A stretch of DNA of 64,000 nucleotides from Hydrogenophilales bacterium (GCA_016703155.1 JADJCP010000004.1:356870-420869); one strand, 5' to 3'; positions 1 to 8,966 are shown, counted from the first letter of the stretch. A program made the numbers and translations. Notes: a model not told the origin generated them from the sequence alone.

Positions 1-909
1 GCGGCGCTGGAAGCCGGCATCCACTGCTTCAACGTCGAATCGGAAAGCGAGCTCTCCCGTCTCGATGGCGTTGCCGGCGCCTTGGGCAAGATCGCGCCCA
101 TCAGCCTGCGCGTCAACCCGGATGTCGATGCCGGCACGCATCCCTACATCTCCACCGGCCTCAAGGACAACAAGTTCGGCATTGCTCACGACCAGGCGCT
201 ACGTGTCTATCGCCAGGCCGCGACGCGGGCCAATATCCGAATCGTCGGCATCGATTGCCACATCGGCTCGCAACTCACCGAGGTCGCGCCCTTCGCCGAA
301 GCCTTGGACAAGATACTCGGCTTGGTCGACCAGCTCGCTAGCGAGGGCGTTGTCCTGGAGCACATCGACATGGGTGGCGGCATCGGCATCCGCTATCGTG
401 ATGAAGTGCCGCCCGAGTTCGCCGAGTACGCGCACACCCTCCTGCAAAGGCTCGCGGGCCGGCCACAGACACTGATCATCGAACCGGGCCGCTCATTGGT
501 TGGCAACGCCGGCGTACTGCTCACGCGCGTTGAATACCTCAAGCATGGCGAATGCAAGGATTTCGCCATCGTCGATGCCGCCATGAACGATCTCATGCGT
601 CCAGCCTTGTACGAGGCCTGGCACGATATCCAGCCGGCAGTCGAGCGCGACGGAGTGCCCAGGCTTTACCAGATCGTCGGCCCGGTCTGCGAAAGCGGCG
701 ATTTTCTCGGCCATGACCGCGCCTTGTGCCTTGAGGAAAACGACCTGCTGGCCATTCTCTCGACGGGCGCATATGGCATGAGCATGAGTTCCAACTACAA
801 CACCCGAACCCGTGCCGCCGAGGTGCTGGTGGATGGCTCGACCTACCGCTTGGTCAGAGAGCGCGAGCGTATCGAGCAACTCTTCGAAAACGAATCCGTC
901 CCTGAATAG
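1..909 (+). CDS. lysA: Diaminopimelate decarboxylase, 3' part (5' end outside window)
   Basis: PLP enzyme of fold type III that decarboxylates meso-diaminopimelate to L-lysine, the last step of lysine synthesis. The open frame runs from base 1 (frame 1) to TAG at 907-909, giving 302 residues of the usual ~415; the start lies before the window. Visible family signatures are FNVES and LRVNPDVDAGTHPYI near the beginning, HIGSQ, EPGRSLVGNAG, the catalytic region GPVCESGDFLG, and the C-terminal GAYGMSMSSNYN. These fit LysA rather than arginine or ornithine decarboxylase. A weak hairpin and T-run follow, and the next gene is separated by about 150 bp. Confidence 0.96.
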   Translation, partial: AALEAGIHCFNVESESELSRLDGVAGALGKIAPISLRVNPDVDAGTHPYISTGLKDNKFGIAHDQALRVYRQAATRANIRIVGIDCHIGSQLTEVAPFAEALDKILGLVDQLASEGVVLEHIDMGGGIGIRYRDEVPPEFAEYAHTLLQRLAGRPQTLIIEPGRSLVGNAGVLLTRVEYLKHGECKDFAIVDAAMNDLMRPALYEAWHDIQPAVERDGVPRLYQIVGPVCESGDFLGHDRALCLEENDLLAILSTGAYGMSMSSNYNTRTRAAEVLVDGSTYRLVRERERIEQLFENESVPE

Positions 910-931
910 CAACATGTCTTTCATAAAACCG

Positions 932-970
932 TAAAAACCCGCGTGGGGGCTTGCGTTTCGGGCTTTTTTT
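932..970 (+). terminator. Possible rho-independent terminator after lysA
   Basis: An A-rich arm ending in CCCG can pair with CGGG-C-TTT, leaving one bulged C, and is followed by a run of eight T. The stem is short and imperfect, so this is tentative. Confidence 0.35.
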
Positions 971-1062
971 TGTTCTAGAATTACGCAGCGCGTTGTTTCG
1001 CGTCAAGCCGCTGGAGGGATGCGGCGAAAGGCCTTTCCCATATAACTGCAAAGGAGTGAGAT

Positions 1063-1568
1063 ATGCCCGCTGCAAAACCTGCCGCAAAAGCCGCTGCCGC
1101 GAAAAAACCCGCTGCACCTAAAGCCGTCGCCAAGCCTGCCGTGAAAAAAGCGGCCGCGCCTAAAGCGGCTGCCGCCAAGCCCGCCGCGAAGAAGGTTGCG
1201 GCTCCCAAGGCAGCCGCCGCCAAGCCCGTTGTAAAAAAAGCCGCTGCCCCCAAGGCCGCCGTCGCCAAGCCCGCCGCCGTGAAGAAAGCGGCCGCGCCCA
1301 AGGCCGCCGCCAAGCCTGCCGCGAAGGCCGCTCCGAAAAAAGCCGCGGCTCCCAAGGCGTCCGATGCCAAACCCGCCGCCGTGAAGAAAGCGGCTGCGCC
1401 CAAGGCCGCTGCCAAGGCCAGCCGCGAAGGCCGCTCCGAAAAAAAGCAGTGGCTCCCAAGGCGGCCGCTGCCAAGCCCGCCGCCGTGAAGAAAGCGGCCG
1501 CGCCCAAGGCCGCTGCCAAGCCCGTCGCGAAGGCCGCTCCGAAAAAAGCCGCCGCGAAAAAAGCCTGA
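1063..1568 (+). CDS. Histone H1-like AlaLysPro-repeat DNA-binding protein (frame disrupted)
   Basis: Small, very basic protein made almost wholly of degenerate repeats of the type KPAAKKAAAPKA, resembling the C-terminal tail of eukaryotic H1 and the H1-like proteins of betaproteobacteria. These bind DNA non-specifically and help compact the nucleoid. A strong Shine-Dalgarno AAGGAG sits seven bases before ATG 1063. The repeat pattern runs in one frame to about 1414. It then leaves that frame through two apparent single-base insertions, at 1414-1419 (AAGGCC where sister repeats have AAGCC) and in the seven-A run at 1439-1445 (six in sister repeats), and resumes in the +2 frame to TGA 1566-1568, ending PKKAAAKKA. 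Read straight, the protein would stop at 1488 with a non-repeat tail. I treat the indels as probable sequencing error in repetitive DNA; length polymorphism is also common in this family. Confidence 0.8.
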
Positions 1569-1594
1569 TACCCACCAGCCCCAAGGCTGGTCGC

Positions 1595-1640
1595 AAGCGC
1601 TTCCACCCTCCGAGTCAGGAGTTGGTCGAAGCGCTTTTTT
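1595..1640 (+). terminator. Rho-independent terminator after the H1-like gene
   Basis: Inverted repeat AAGCGCTT at 1595-1602 and 1629-1636, flanked by complementary CCA/TGG, followed by TTTTTT. A second small hairpin (ACCAGCC/GGCTGGT, 1573-1591) precedes it. It overlaps the 3' end of the convergent hydrogenase protease gene. Confidence 0.7.
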
Positions 1641-2106
1641 CTCGCCCGTTGATTTCGCTTGAAGGGGTTATCAAGGTACGTATCGTTGTCGCAAGGAACG
1701 CGACCGCCGCATCGATATTGCGTGCGGCAGGCGTACTCAATTCCTCGCCCAGTTCAAAACGATATCCGCGTATCGCCATGATGTACGCGGTCGGTGGCGC
1801 ACATTCAAAGTGCGCCCTATAGGCACCGAGCAAGGCCTCTGGCGACATGCTGTGGGTAGTGAACCCGGAGCCTTCCGAGGCGCATGCCGCGGAGAAAGCG
1901 TAAGGCTCGACGCAATTCACCGAGGCATCGGCAAAGATGACCGCATCGCGGCCATGTAGGTCCAGCACATACTCGACCTGCAACTGAAAATCCGTGAGCA
2001 GTTCCACGCCTGGAATATCGCGTTCGGCGAGTCGATCAATGAGTAACGGCCCGAGCGCGTCGTCGCCCCGGCTGGGGTTGCCGATACCGATAACCAGGAT
2101 GTTCAA
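1615..2106 (-). CDS. hoxW: Hydrogenase maturation endopeptidase (HoxW/HyaD-type)
   Basis: Nickel-dependent protease predicted to remove the C-terminal extension of the hydrogenase large subunit after NiFe(CN)2CO insertion. The 163-residue protein opens with the family motif GIGNPSRGDDALG, whose acidic residue is a Ni-site ligand, followed by LLTDFQLQVEYVLDL and a central HSMSPEALLGAY segment. The start chosen is TTG 2106, directly after the hoxH stop (2115), because homology begins at NILVIGIGNP. The open frame extends far upstream inside hoxH, but that part is only a shadow of hoxH. It is the last gene of the hox operon and presumably acts on HoxH. No other accessory gene (hyp, hoxI) lies nearby. 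Confidence 0.88.
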   Translation of the reverse strand: MNILVIGIGNPSRGDDALGPLLIDRLAERDIPGVELLTDFQLQVEYVLDLHGRDAVIFADASVNCVEPYAFSAACASEGSGFTTHSMSPEALLGAYRAHFECAPPTAYIMAIRGYRFELGEELSTPAARNIDAAVAFLATTIRTLITPSSEINGREKSASTNS

Positions 2107-2114
2107 CGGCAGCC

Positions 2115-3581
2115 TTACGCAGCCCGGCTCAGGGCGTCGATGCGAGTCCCTTCGGCATCGACCAATTCCAGCTCCAGCGGCATCTTGCCCAGGGCGTGCG
2201 TGGCGCAGGACAGGCAGGGATCGAAGGCACGCACGGCGACTTCGATGTGGTTCAGCAGGCCTTCCGTCAATTGGCGGCCGTCGAGGTACTGCTCGGCGAC
2301 CCGGCGTATGGCCTCGTTCATGGCCTGATTGTTGTGGGTCGTCGAGACGATCAGATTGGCACGCACCACCAGATCGTTTTCGTCGACGCGATAGTGGTGG
2401 ATCAATGTGCCGCGTGGCGCCTCGATCATGCCAACGCCGCGTTCCTGGCGTTCTCCCTGAACCAGCAGGTCGGAGCCGAGCAGGTCGTCGTCGTGCAGCA
2501 GTTCCTTGATCATTTCGGCGGCGTGCAGCATCTCGATCATGCGCGCCCAGTGGTAAGCCAGGGTCGCGCCGGTCGCCCGACCGTTGTCGAAGGCGATGAA
2601 ATCGCGGCGCTCGTGATCGGCCAGCGGTGTGTCGATGAAGTCGCATTGCGTGACGCGCGTCAGCGGGCCGACGCGGTACCAGCCATCTTCGGGGCCGAGG
2701 CTGCGGAAGAAGGGGAATTTCATGTAGGACCAGGCCTTCACGTCCTCGAAGATGTAATCCCAGTAGTGGCTGTACTCGACATGGTCGAACAGGGTCTTGC
2801 CGTCCTTGTCGCGGGCACGCAGGCCACCGTGGTACAAATCCATGGCGCCATCGGCTCGGACCAGACTCAGGTTATGGGCAGCGAAACGGCCGAAGGCGTT
2901 GTATTCCTCCAGGTTCTGCTCGAACAAACGGCGCGCCAGATGTACCGCATCGCGCGACCAGCCGATCATCTGATAGACGTCTTTCAGCAGGATATCCCGC
3001 TCGTCCTTGTCCAGATTCTTGTTGACGCCGCCTGGCACGGCGCTGGTGCCGTGCACCCGCTTGCCGGCGGTGACGCGAATGACCTCCTGGCCGAATTTGC
3101 GCAGCAGAATGCCTTGGCGGGCAATCTCGGGATACGCCGCGGCCACGCCGACAATGTTGCGCCGGGCCACGTCGGAGCCGAATCCGAACAACAGATCGGG
3201 CGACGACAGGTGGAAGAAGTGGAGCGCGTGCGATTGCAGTATCTGGCCGTAATGCATGAGCCGGCGCAGCTTCTCGGCGGTCGGCGTCAGGTGCGTTGCG
3301 CCGACCACCTGATCGAGCGCCTTGGCGGCGGCGAGGTGATGGCTCACCGGGCAGATGCCGCACAGGCGTTGCACCATGACCGGCACTTCCCAATACGGCC
3401 GGCCCTGTATGAATTTTTCGAAGCCCCGGAATTCGACGATGTGCAGACGCGCCTGACGCACGTGATCGTCCTCGTCGAGCAGCAGCGTCACCTTGCCATG
3501 TCCCTCGACGCGCGAGATCGGCTCGATGGCGACGCGACGCAGTTTCTCCGGGTGTTCCGCGGTTTCTAGATGGCTAATCAT
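2115..3581 (-). CDS. hoxH: NAD-reducing [NiFe] hydrogenase large subunit HoxH
   Basis: Catalytic subunit carrying the NiFe(CN)2CO centre of the soluble bidirectional hydrogenase (group 3d). Its 488 residues match the usual length. The N-terminal Ni-ligand motif RLCGICPVSHH and the C-terminal motif DPCLSCATHALG provide the four cysteines. About 25 residues follow the conserved CxxCxxH and should be cleaved by the downstream protease. Early landmarks are ISRVEGHGKVTL and FRGFEKFIQGRP. The start ATG 3581 lies four bases after the hoxY stop, so translation is probably coupled. The gene looks intact. Confidence 0.96.
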   Translation of the reverse strand: MISHLETAEHPEKLRRVAIEPISRVEGHGKVTLLLDEDDHVRQARLHIVEFRGFEKFIQGRPYWEVPVMVQRLCGICPVSHHLAAAKALDQVVGATHLTPTAEKLRRLMHYGQILQSHALHFFHLSSPDLLFGFGSDVARRNIVGVAAAYPEIARQGILLRKFGQEVIRVTAGKRVHGTSAVPGGVNKNLDKDERDILLKDVYQMIGWSRDAVHLARRLFEQNLEEYNAFGRFAAHNLSLVRADGAMDLYHGGLRARDKDGKTLFDHVEYSHYWDYIFEDVKAWSYMKFPFFRSLGPEDGWYRVGPLTRVTQCDFIDTPLADHERRDFIAFDNGRATGATLAYHWARMIEMLHAAEMIKELLHDDDLLGSDLLVQGERQERGVGMIEAPRGTLIHHYRVDENDLVVRANLIVSTTHNNQAMNEAIRRVAEQYLDGRQLTEGLLNHIEVAVRAFDPCLSCATHALGKMPLELELVDAEGTRIDALSRAA

Positions 3582-3585
3582 GGTC

Positions 3586-4137
3586 TCAGTCGTATTTGAT
3601 CAGACCATGCCCCAGGGTCGGCGTGCGCCCGGCGAGCAGGTCGGTGAGGAATTTCCAGATGGCGTCGCCGGACGGCGGGCAACCGGGGATGAAGTAATCG
3701 ACCTTGACCACTTCGTGCAGCGGATGCACCTTGTCCAGCGGCAAGGGTAGCTCCGGATCGTTGGGGATCAGGCCTTGCTCCAGGCTGATCTCGGTCTGAT
3801 AAACCTCGCGCAGGCACGCGCCAAGATCGAGGTGGTTGCGCTGTGCCGGCAGGCCGCCGGTGACGGCGCAGGCGCCGATGGCAACGAGTATCTTGCAGTT
3901 CTTCCGAAACTCGCGCAGCACGTGGACGTTCTCGGCGTTGCAGATACCACCCTCGACGATGCCGATGTCACACGGCCCGCAATGCTTGATGTCGGTGAGC
4001 GGCGAACGGTCGAACTCGATGTGCTCAAGTAAGGTGAACAAGCGCTCGTCGATATCCAGCAGCGACATGTGGCAGCCGAAGCAACCGGCCAGGGAGGTCG
4101 TCGCAACCCGCAATTTATTCTTCACCGCCGCCGTCAT
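3586..4137 (-). CDS. hoxY: NAD-reducing hydrogenase small subunit HoxY
   Basis: Small subunit of the hydrogenase module, 183 residues, carrying the proximal [4Fe-4S] cluster that relays electrons from the NiFe site. Cluster ligands are visible in AGCFGCHMS, the CGPCDIGIVEG region, GACAVTGGLPAQR and FIPGCPPSGDAIW. The ATG at 4137 overlaps the hoxU stop in an ATGA arrangement. Like other group 3d small subunits it lacks the C-terminal multi-cluster domain and the twin-arginine signal of membrane uptake hydrogenases, so the enzyme should be cytoplasmic. Confidence 0.95.
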   Translation of the reverse strand: MTAAVKNKLRVATTSLAGCFGCHMSLLDIDERLFTLLEHIEFDRSPLTDIKHCGPCDIGIVEGGICNAENVHVLREFRKNCKILVAIGACAVTGGLPAQRNHLDLGACLREVYQTEISLEQGLIPNDPELPLPLDKVHPLHEVVKVDYFIPGCPPSGDAIWKFLTDLLAGRTPTLGHGLIKYD

Positions 4138-4895
4138 TTCGCACCCTCCTCGCAGGCACCACAACCGGAGCGATGATTGCCAGGGCGGGGAGCATCGTCG
4201 AGTGCCTGGGCGCTGATTGGCCGGGCATCGTAACGGCGTGCGCCGATCGGCTGCGCGAAGCCGACCCGTTTTTTCAGGATGACGCCAACCGGACAGACCT
4301 CGACCGCCTTGTCGCCGAGAGCGACATCGGTATCGGCCAACCGCCCCGAAACGGCGTTGACGACCAGATGCTTGTCGAGGCCGCGCCCGGACAGGGCGAA
4401 AACGCATTTTTCGTCGACCTCGCAGGAGGCCCGCACGCACAGCTCGCAGAGGATGCAGCGATTGAAATCGAGGAGCAGATCAGGATGCGAGGCATCCACC
4501 GGCCGATCTGGGAAGAAGTGCCTGAAACCGGCGGTCATCACGCCCAAGTCATAGCCCAGGGCTTGCAGCATGCAGTTGCCGCTCTTCTCGCACGAGGGGC
4601 AGAAATGATTGCCCTCGGCGAACAGCATCTGCACCAGGGTGCGGCGCAAGTCGTTCATCTCTTCCGTGTCGCTTTCGACCGCCATGCCGGCGCGAGCCGG
4701 CAGCGTACAGGAAGCGGCGGCGCGACCGTCGGCCTTCACCGTGCAGACCTTGCAACTGCCATGCGGCTTGAATTCGGGGTGATAGCACAGATGCGGGATG
4801 TAGCGCCCGGCGCTGAGTGCCGCCTGGATCACCGTCTGACCCTCGGCGAAGGGAACCTCGTCGCCGTCCAGGCGGAATGTATGCGTCTCGCTCAT
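4134..4895 (-). CDS. hoxU: NAD-reducing hydrogenase diaphorase subunit HoxU
   Basis: Iron-sulfur subunit homologous to the N-terminal part of complex I NuoG; 253 residues. Cluster motifs in order: CYHPEFKPHGSCKVC with a later Cys ([2Fe-2S] ferredoxin-like domain), a His/Cys motif HFCPSCEKSGNC ([4Fe-4S]), and CILCELCVRASC with CPVG (further [4Fe-4S] ligands). It wires HoxY to HoxF so that electrons from H2 reach FMN and NAD(P). ATG 4895 overlaps the hoxF stop and its own stop overlaps the hoxY start, both as ATGA, indicating one translationally coupled operon. Confidence 0.95.
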   Translation of the reverse strand: MSETHTFRLDGDEVPFAEGQTVIQAALSAGRYIPHLCYHPEFKPHGSCKVCTVKADGRAAASCTLPARAGMAVESDTEEMNDLRRTLVQMLFAEGNHFCPSCEKSGNCMLQALGYDLGVMTAGFRHFFPDRPVDASHPDLLLDFNRCILCELCVRASCEVDEKCVFALSGRGLDKHLVVNAVSGRLADTDVALGDKAVEVCPVGVILKKRVGFAQPIGARRYDARPISAQALDDAPRPGNHRSGCGACEEGAK

Positions 4896-6766
4896 GTCGG
4901 CGTCTCCGTACGCAGGTGGGCACCCTCGTCGTCGCGGCCTGTCATCTGCCGAGCAACGGCCAGGGCGCCGTCGAGATCGAAGGCCGGCTCGAAATCGAGC
5001 GACTTGAGGCGCCGCTCATAGGCCGGCCGGAAGCGCTTCAAGGTATCCAGTGTCGGATTGCAGGCGGTATGCCCTAGACCGCAATGCGCCGACATACCCA
5101 ATACCTTGTCGAGACGCTCGATTTCGCGCAGGTCATACGGCGTGCCGTGGCCGGCGTGGATCTTGTCCATGATATTGCGCAGCATCGCCGTGCCCACCCG
5201 GCAGGGTGTGCAAAAGCCGCAGCTCTCATGAGCGAAGAAGTGCGCATAGTTGCGTGCTACCTCGAACATGTCGCGGCTTTGATCGAAGACCGTGAAGGCA
5301 CCCGCGGTGGGCAGATCCTCGAAGGCGATGCGCCGGTCGAACTCGTCGACCCCGATGCAGACGCCCGACGGGCCGCTGATCTGTACCGCCTGGGGATCGA
5401 CCGCGCCGCAATCCTCCAGCACCTGACGCACCGTCACCCCGAAGGGGTATTCGTAAATGCCAGGTCGAGCGCAATCGCCGGCCACGGACAGAAGCTTGCT
5501 GCCCGCCGACTTCGCGGTGCCGACAGCGCGGTACCCGTCCGCGCCGTGCCGGGCGATCAGCGCGGCGGCGCAGAAGGTCTCGACGTTGTTTACGGTCGTC
5601 GGGCGCTGCAGGTAGCCATTCGTTACCGGATACGGAGGCCGGTTGCGCGGCACGCCGCGCTTGCCTTCCAGGGATTCGATCAGCGCCGATTCCTCGCCGC
5701 AGACATAGGCGCCGGCACCGAGATGGATGCGGATATCGAAGTCGAAGCCGGGCACCCCGAGGATAGCTTTGCCGAGCAAGCCACTGCGACGCCTTGCGTC
5801 GAGCACGGCCTCCAGTTTCTCCAGAAGAAAACGGTATTCGCCGCGCAAGTAAAGAAAGCCCTCGCCGGCACCGATGGCGTAGGCGCACACGGTCATGCCG
5901 TCAAACACCAGATCGGCAAAACTGTTCAGCAGAACACGATCCTTGAAGGTGCCCGGCTCGCCCTCGTCGGCGTTGCACACCACGTAACGCTGTTGGCCGG
6001 CGGCATCGCGACAGGCCTGCCATTTCACCCCGGTGGTAAAACCCGCGCCACCCCGGCCACGCAGGTTGGCACGCTTGATCTCGTCGAGCACGGCCTGCGG
6101 TCCGGTCGCATTGCCAGGCACCGCCTCACGCCAGGAACGCGCATTGGCGGCGGTTTCGCGCTGCGGCGAATCGCCGAAATCAAGGGCTGCGCGGATGGCC
6201 TCGCCAGGCTGTAGTGCCTGGCCGAGGATCAGGTCGCGGCGGTGGATATTGTCGACGATCGCGAACAGCTGGATCGGCCACTCGGATTCGGGGATCTGGG
6301 CAAGTATCAGTTCACACAGCTGGTCGATGCGCTCGCGGCTGAGATTGCCGATCGCCCGGCCATTGACCAGCATGCCCGGCCCCTGGTCGCACAGCCCGGT
6401 GCAGGAGGTGGTATCGATAGAAATCAGGCCATCCTCGGAAACATGGCCGCGTTCCAGCCAGAGCCGCTCGCACATGTAGGCGAGCAGATCCTGGCTACCT
6501 TGCATGCGGTCGGTGACGTTGTCCGAGAAGAGCACCCGGTAACGGCCCCAGGGGCGCTCGGAGAGAAAGGCGTAAAACCCGGCGACGCCCCGTACCCGAG
6601 CGATCGGGACATCAAGCTCCAAGGCAATCGTCGCTATCGTTTCGGAGGGGAGGTGCTGATACGCCTCCTGAACCGCCCTGAGAATTTGCAACAATGCGGC
6701 GGGTTCACGCCCGTGCTCCCGCAAGATCGATTTCAGCGTGGGGTCGTGCAGCGTCGGGGTAGTCAT
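4892..6766 (-). CDS. hoxF: NAD-reducing hydrogenase diaphorase subunit HoxF (NuoE-NuoF fusion)
   Basis: FMN- and NAD-binding subunit, 624 residues. Residues 1 to about 160 resemble NuoE. Here only the distal CTGLC cysteine pair is visible; the region that normally holds the first two ligands reads SDNVTDRMQGS, so the N-terminal [2Fe-2S] cluster is probably absent. The remainder resembles NuoF, with the NADH/FMN motif GRGGAGF, the segment CNADEGEPGTFKDR, and the [4Fe-4S] motif SCGFCTPCRVG with a later Cys. It is the first gene of the hoxFUYH-protease operon. A 12-bp palindrome lies 20-32 bp upstream of the ATG. Confidence 0.95.
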   Translation of the reverse strand: MTTPTLHDPTLKSILREHGREPAALLQILRAVQEAYQHLPSETIATIALELDVPIARVRGVAGFYAFLSERPWGRYRVLFSDNVTDRMQGSQDLLAYMCERLWLERGHVSEDGLISIDTTSCTGLCDQGPGMLVNGRAIGNLSRERIDQLCELILAQIPESEWPIQLFAIVDNIHRRDLILGQALQPGEAIRAALDFGDSPQRETAANARSWREAVPGNATGPQAVLDEIKRANLRGRGGAGFTTGVKWQACRDAAGQQRYVVCNADEGEPGTFKDRVLLNSFADLVFDGMTVCAYAIGAGEGFLYLRGEYRFLLEKLEAVLDARRRSGLLGKAILGVPGFDFDIRIHLGAGAYVCGEESALIESLEGKRGVPRNRPPYPVTNGYLQRPTTVNNVETFCAAALIARHGADGYRAVGTAKSAGSKLLSVAGDCARPGIYEYPFGVTVRQVLEDCGAVDPQAVQISGPSGVCIGVDEFDRRIAFEDLPTAGAFTVFDQSRDMFEVARNYAHFFAHESCGFCTPCRVGTAMLRNIMDKIHAGHGTPYDLREIERLDKVLGMSAHCGLGHTACNPTLDTLKRFRPAYERRLKSLDFEPAFDLDGALAVARQMTGRDDEGAHLRTETPT

Positions 6767-6786
6767 GCGCGGTCAGCTTTTATGAT

Positions 6787-6798
6787 ACTGAATTCAGT
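6787..6798. promoter_or_regulatory. 12-bp perfect palindrome upstream of hoxF
   Basis: ACTGAATTCAGT, a perfect palindrome in the 70-bp gap between mobA and hoxF, 20-32 bp before the hoxF start. It may be an operator or the edge of a promoter; no known regulator motif was recognised. Confidence 0.3.
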
Positions 6799-6836
6799 CT
6801 ACTCGCTGTTTGCGAATAGTAAATGACAAGCGCGTC

Positions 6837-7453
6837 TCAGCCTCTCAGGTGTGATGCTGCCTGACGCAGATCCTCCGGGGTGTTGATATTCAGGAAGGCC
6901 CAGGGCGGCTCTTCGAAGCGCGCCTCGGTATGCGCATGACGTGCCTGCCAGGCCTGCACGCGACGCTCCCCAGCCTTGAGCCAGCCGGTCAGATCCGCGA
7001 CGAGTGTCCGGTGCAGCAGCATGACGGCATAGTGTATGCGCATGGCGTCGCTGGCCCGTACCAGCGGCACCGCCGCCGTCCGACCCCGCTCCAGCATCCG
7101 TTCGGCCAGGGTTTCAGGCAGAAACGGGATGTCGCAAGGCACCACGAGCAGCCAGTCATGGCGCGCCTGCCCAGCTCCGGCAAGGATACCCGCCAGGGCC
7201 CGGGATAGCCGGATTCACCATCCGGCACGACAGGCCAGCCATAGTCCGCATAGACGTCAAGATTACGGTTGGCGCTGATGAGTATCTCGTCCACCTGGCC
7301 TGCGAGTCTTTCCAGGACATGGGCGATCAGCCGCTTGCCGTCCAGTTCGACCAGGCCCTTGTCGAGGCCACCCAGGCGCTGCGCCTGACCACCCGCGAGG
7401 ATGATGGCGCTGACCGGCTCAGCCTGGCGCAACGGCGTAAAGGCTGTAGACAT
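6837..7453 (-). CDS. mobA: Molybdenum cofactor guanylyltransferase (single-base frameshift)
   Basis: Transfers GMP from GTP to molybdopterin to make the bis-MGD cofactor precursor. The N-terminal nucleotide-binding motif LAGGQAQRLGGLDKGL and the segment GESGYPGP are in one frame. The rest, WLLVVPCDIPFLPETLAERM through the C-terminal FLNINTPEDL, continues in another. Adding one base in the CAGGGCCCG run at about 7194-7201 joins them into the expected GPLAGILAGAGQARHDW sequence and a ~205-residue protein of normal length. A sequencing indel is the likeliest cause. The start at 7453 overlaps the end of the upstream glycosyltransferase gene by 35 bp. Confidence 0.88.
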
Positions 7454-8966
7454 CGCGCTTCTGGCGTGGCCGTGCACCGCTCCAGAGCAGTCGCAGCGGC
7501 TTGCCGTCCAGTTCCAGCAAGGCGGGTGCGCCGGTCACCAGCCAATAGGCGCAGGAACCCCCGGGACGGTAGCGCTCCGGCAGGTGGTAGCGCAGCATCG
7601 CGGCGACATCCGGCGCTACCTGGGCGTGCAGGCAAGCGTCCCCGGGCAGTTGCGCGGCCATGGCATGCAGCATCGGGCGATAGCCCCAACCGGCATCGGC
7701 CCAGTCGCGGTACAACGAGAACATGAGTATCCAGGAGAGGGTCATGCCGGTCGCCCAGACCAGTACCGGACGAACCTTGGCGCGTGGAAAGAGCGGGATG
7801 GCCACGAGCCAGAACAGCGTCGCGACCCCCGCGATGATGAGCGTCGTCGCGCCGACGCTGCCCGGGGCATAGTTGGGCGTCAGCCTGGCCATATGGGCCG
7901 CGGCCTTGCTGGGCCAACCCCAGTCGATGGCCAGGTAGTAAACCCAGAACAGCAGCGCGAAAAACACAAAGGTCAGGACGCCGAACCAGTACAAGGCCTG
8001 GGCCGCGCCACGTTTCAGGCTGACCAGGCCCTTCGCGGCGAGCAGGGAGAGGGGTGCCAGCAGCAGCACCAGGCCGCCTTCTCGGGAATAGGCTGGCCAA
8101 TGTGCCCACAGCAGCAAAACCACGGACGCCACCAGGACCGGATGTAGCGTGAATTCGCGCGCCAGACGGCGATGGTCATGCCAGACCGCCCAGAGCGCCA
8201 GGGGCCAGACCGGCCAGGCGACCCAGGCGAGGTCGGCGAGCAACGCGCCGGTACCGCGCAGGTTGTTGATGAAGCCCAGGCTCATTCGCCACCAGGAAAA
8301 CGCGCTGGCGGCGTACAGCGCCTCCAGCAAGGCGATGACCAGCAAGGTAATCGCGACGGCCGCAAGCAGTGCCTGGCGCAGGCTGCGCGTACGCCACTCG
8401 CGTGACAGCATGCTCACCAGGACGATCAACAGGCCGGCGGCAAGATCCAGCCAACCCCGGAACAACGCCAGACATATCAAGGCCGCGCTCAGGATCAGCG
8501 TACCCCGCATGAAGCTTTCGCGGGCCTCGCTGAGTCCAAGCAGCAACAGGGCATAGCCCATCAGCATCGCCGTTTCCGGCAGCAGGGCATGGGCGCGCAG
8601 CATCAATCCCAGGCAGCCAACCAGTGCCAGGACCGCTGCCGCCTCGTGCCCAGGCCCGAATAAAGAACGCGCCGCCAGACCCGTGAACAGGAACGCCAGC
8701 AATGCAAACAGGCCGCTGACGACGCGCGCGCCATCCTGCAAATCGAACCAGGGGGCCAGGTAAGCGGCGGAGAGGTCCGCCGCCAAGGTGTATATCGGTG
8801 CCGAGCCGTTGGCGAAAAGATCCGCCTGCGCATGCCAGTCGAGCAAGCCATTCAGGACGATGGCTTCGTCGGCTTTCCAGGCGTCGCGCCCGGTGAGTCC
8901 ATACAGTGCCCAGACGACCAGGAGCAGCCCCAGCCAGATCAATTGCTTGCGATTCAGCGGGTGCAT
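7419..8966 (-). CDS. ArnT-like membrane glycosyltransferase (GT39/GT83-type)
   Basis: Integral membrane protein of 515 residues with about ten or more predicted hydrophobic helices. Its N-terminal loop after the first helix, TGRDAWKADEAI, has acidic residues placed as in ArnT/PMT-family lipid-linked sugar transferases, which use polyprenyl-phosphate sugars on the periplasmic face. A soluble C-terminal region (about 430-515) follows the last helix. Substrate cannot be told; lipid A, glycolipid or protein are possible acceptors. It precedes and slightly overlaps mobA and is separated from rpmE by a strong terminator. Confidence 0.75.
   Translation of the reverse strand: MHPLNRKQLIWLGLLLVVWALYGLTGRDAWKADEAIVLNGLLDWHAQADLFANGSAPIYTLAADLSAAYLAPWFDLQDGARVVSGLFALLAFLFTGLAARSLFGPGHEAAAVLALVGCLGLMLRAHALLPETAMLMGYALLLLGLSEARESFMRGTLILSAALICLALFRGWLDLAAGLLIVLVSMLSREWRTRSLRQALLAAVAITLLVIALLEALYAASAFSWWRMSLGFINNLRGTGALLADLAWVAWPVWPLALWAVWHDHRRLAREFTLHPVLVASVVLLLWAHWPAYSREGGLVLLLAPLSLLAAKGLVSLKRGAAQALYWFGVLTFVFFALLFWVYYLAIDWGWPSKAAAHMARLTPNYAPGSVGATTLIIAGVATLFWLVAIPLFPRAKVRPVLVWATGMTLSWILMFSLYRDWADAGWGYRPMLHAMAAQLPGDACLHAQVAPDVAAMLRYHLPERYRPGGSCAYWLVTGAPALLELDGKPLRLLWSGARPRQKRDVYSLYAVAPG

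Noticed and set aside
2196..3569. 457-codon plus-strand frame opposite hoxH
   Set aside because: Antisense to hoxH, whose NiFe ligands are intact; composition typical of a shadow frame.
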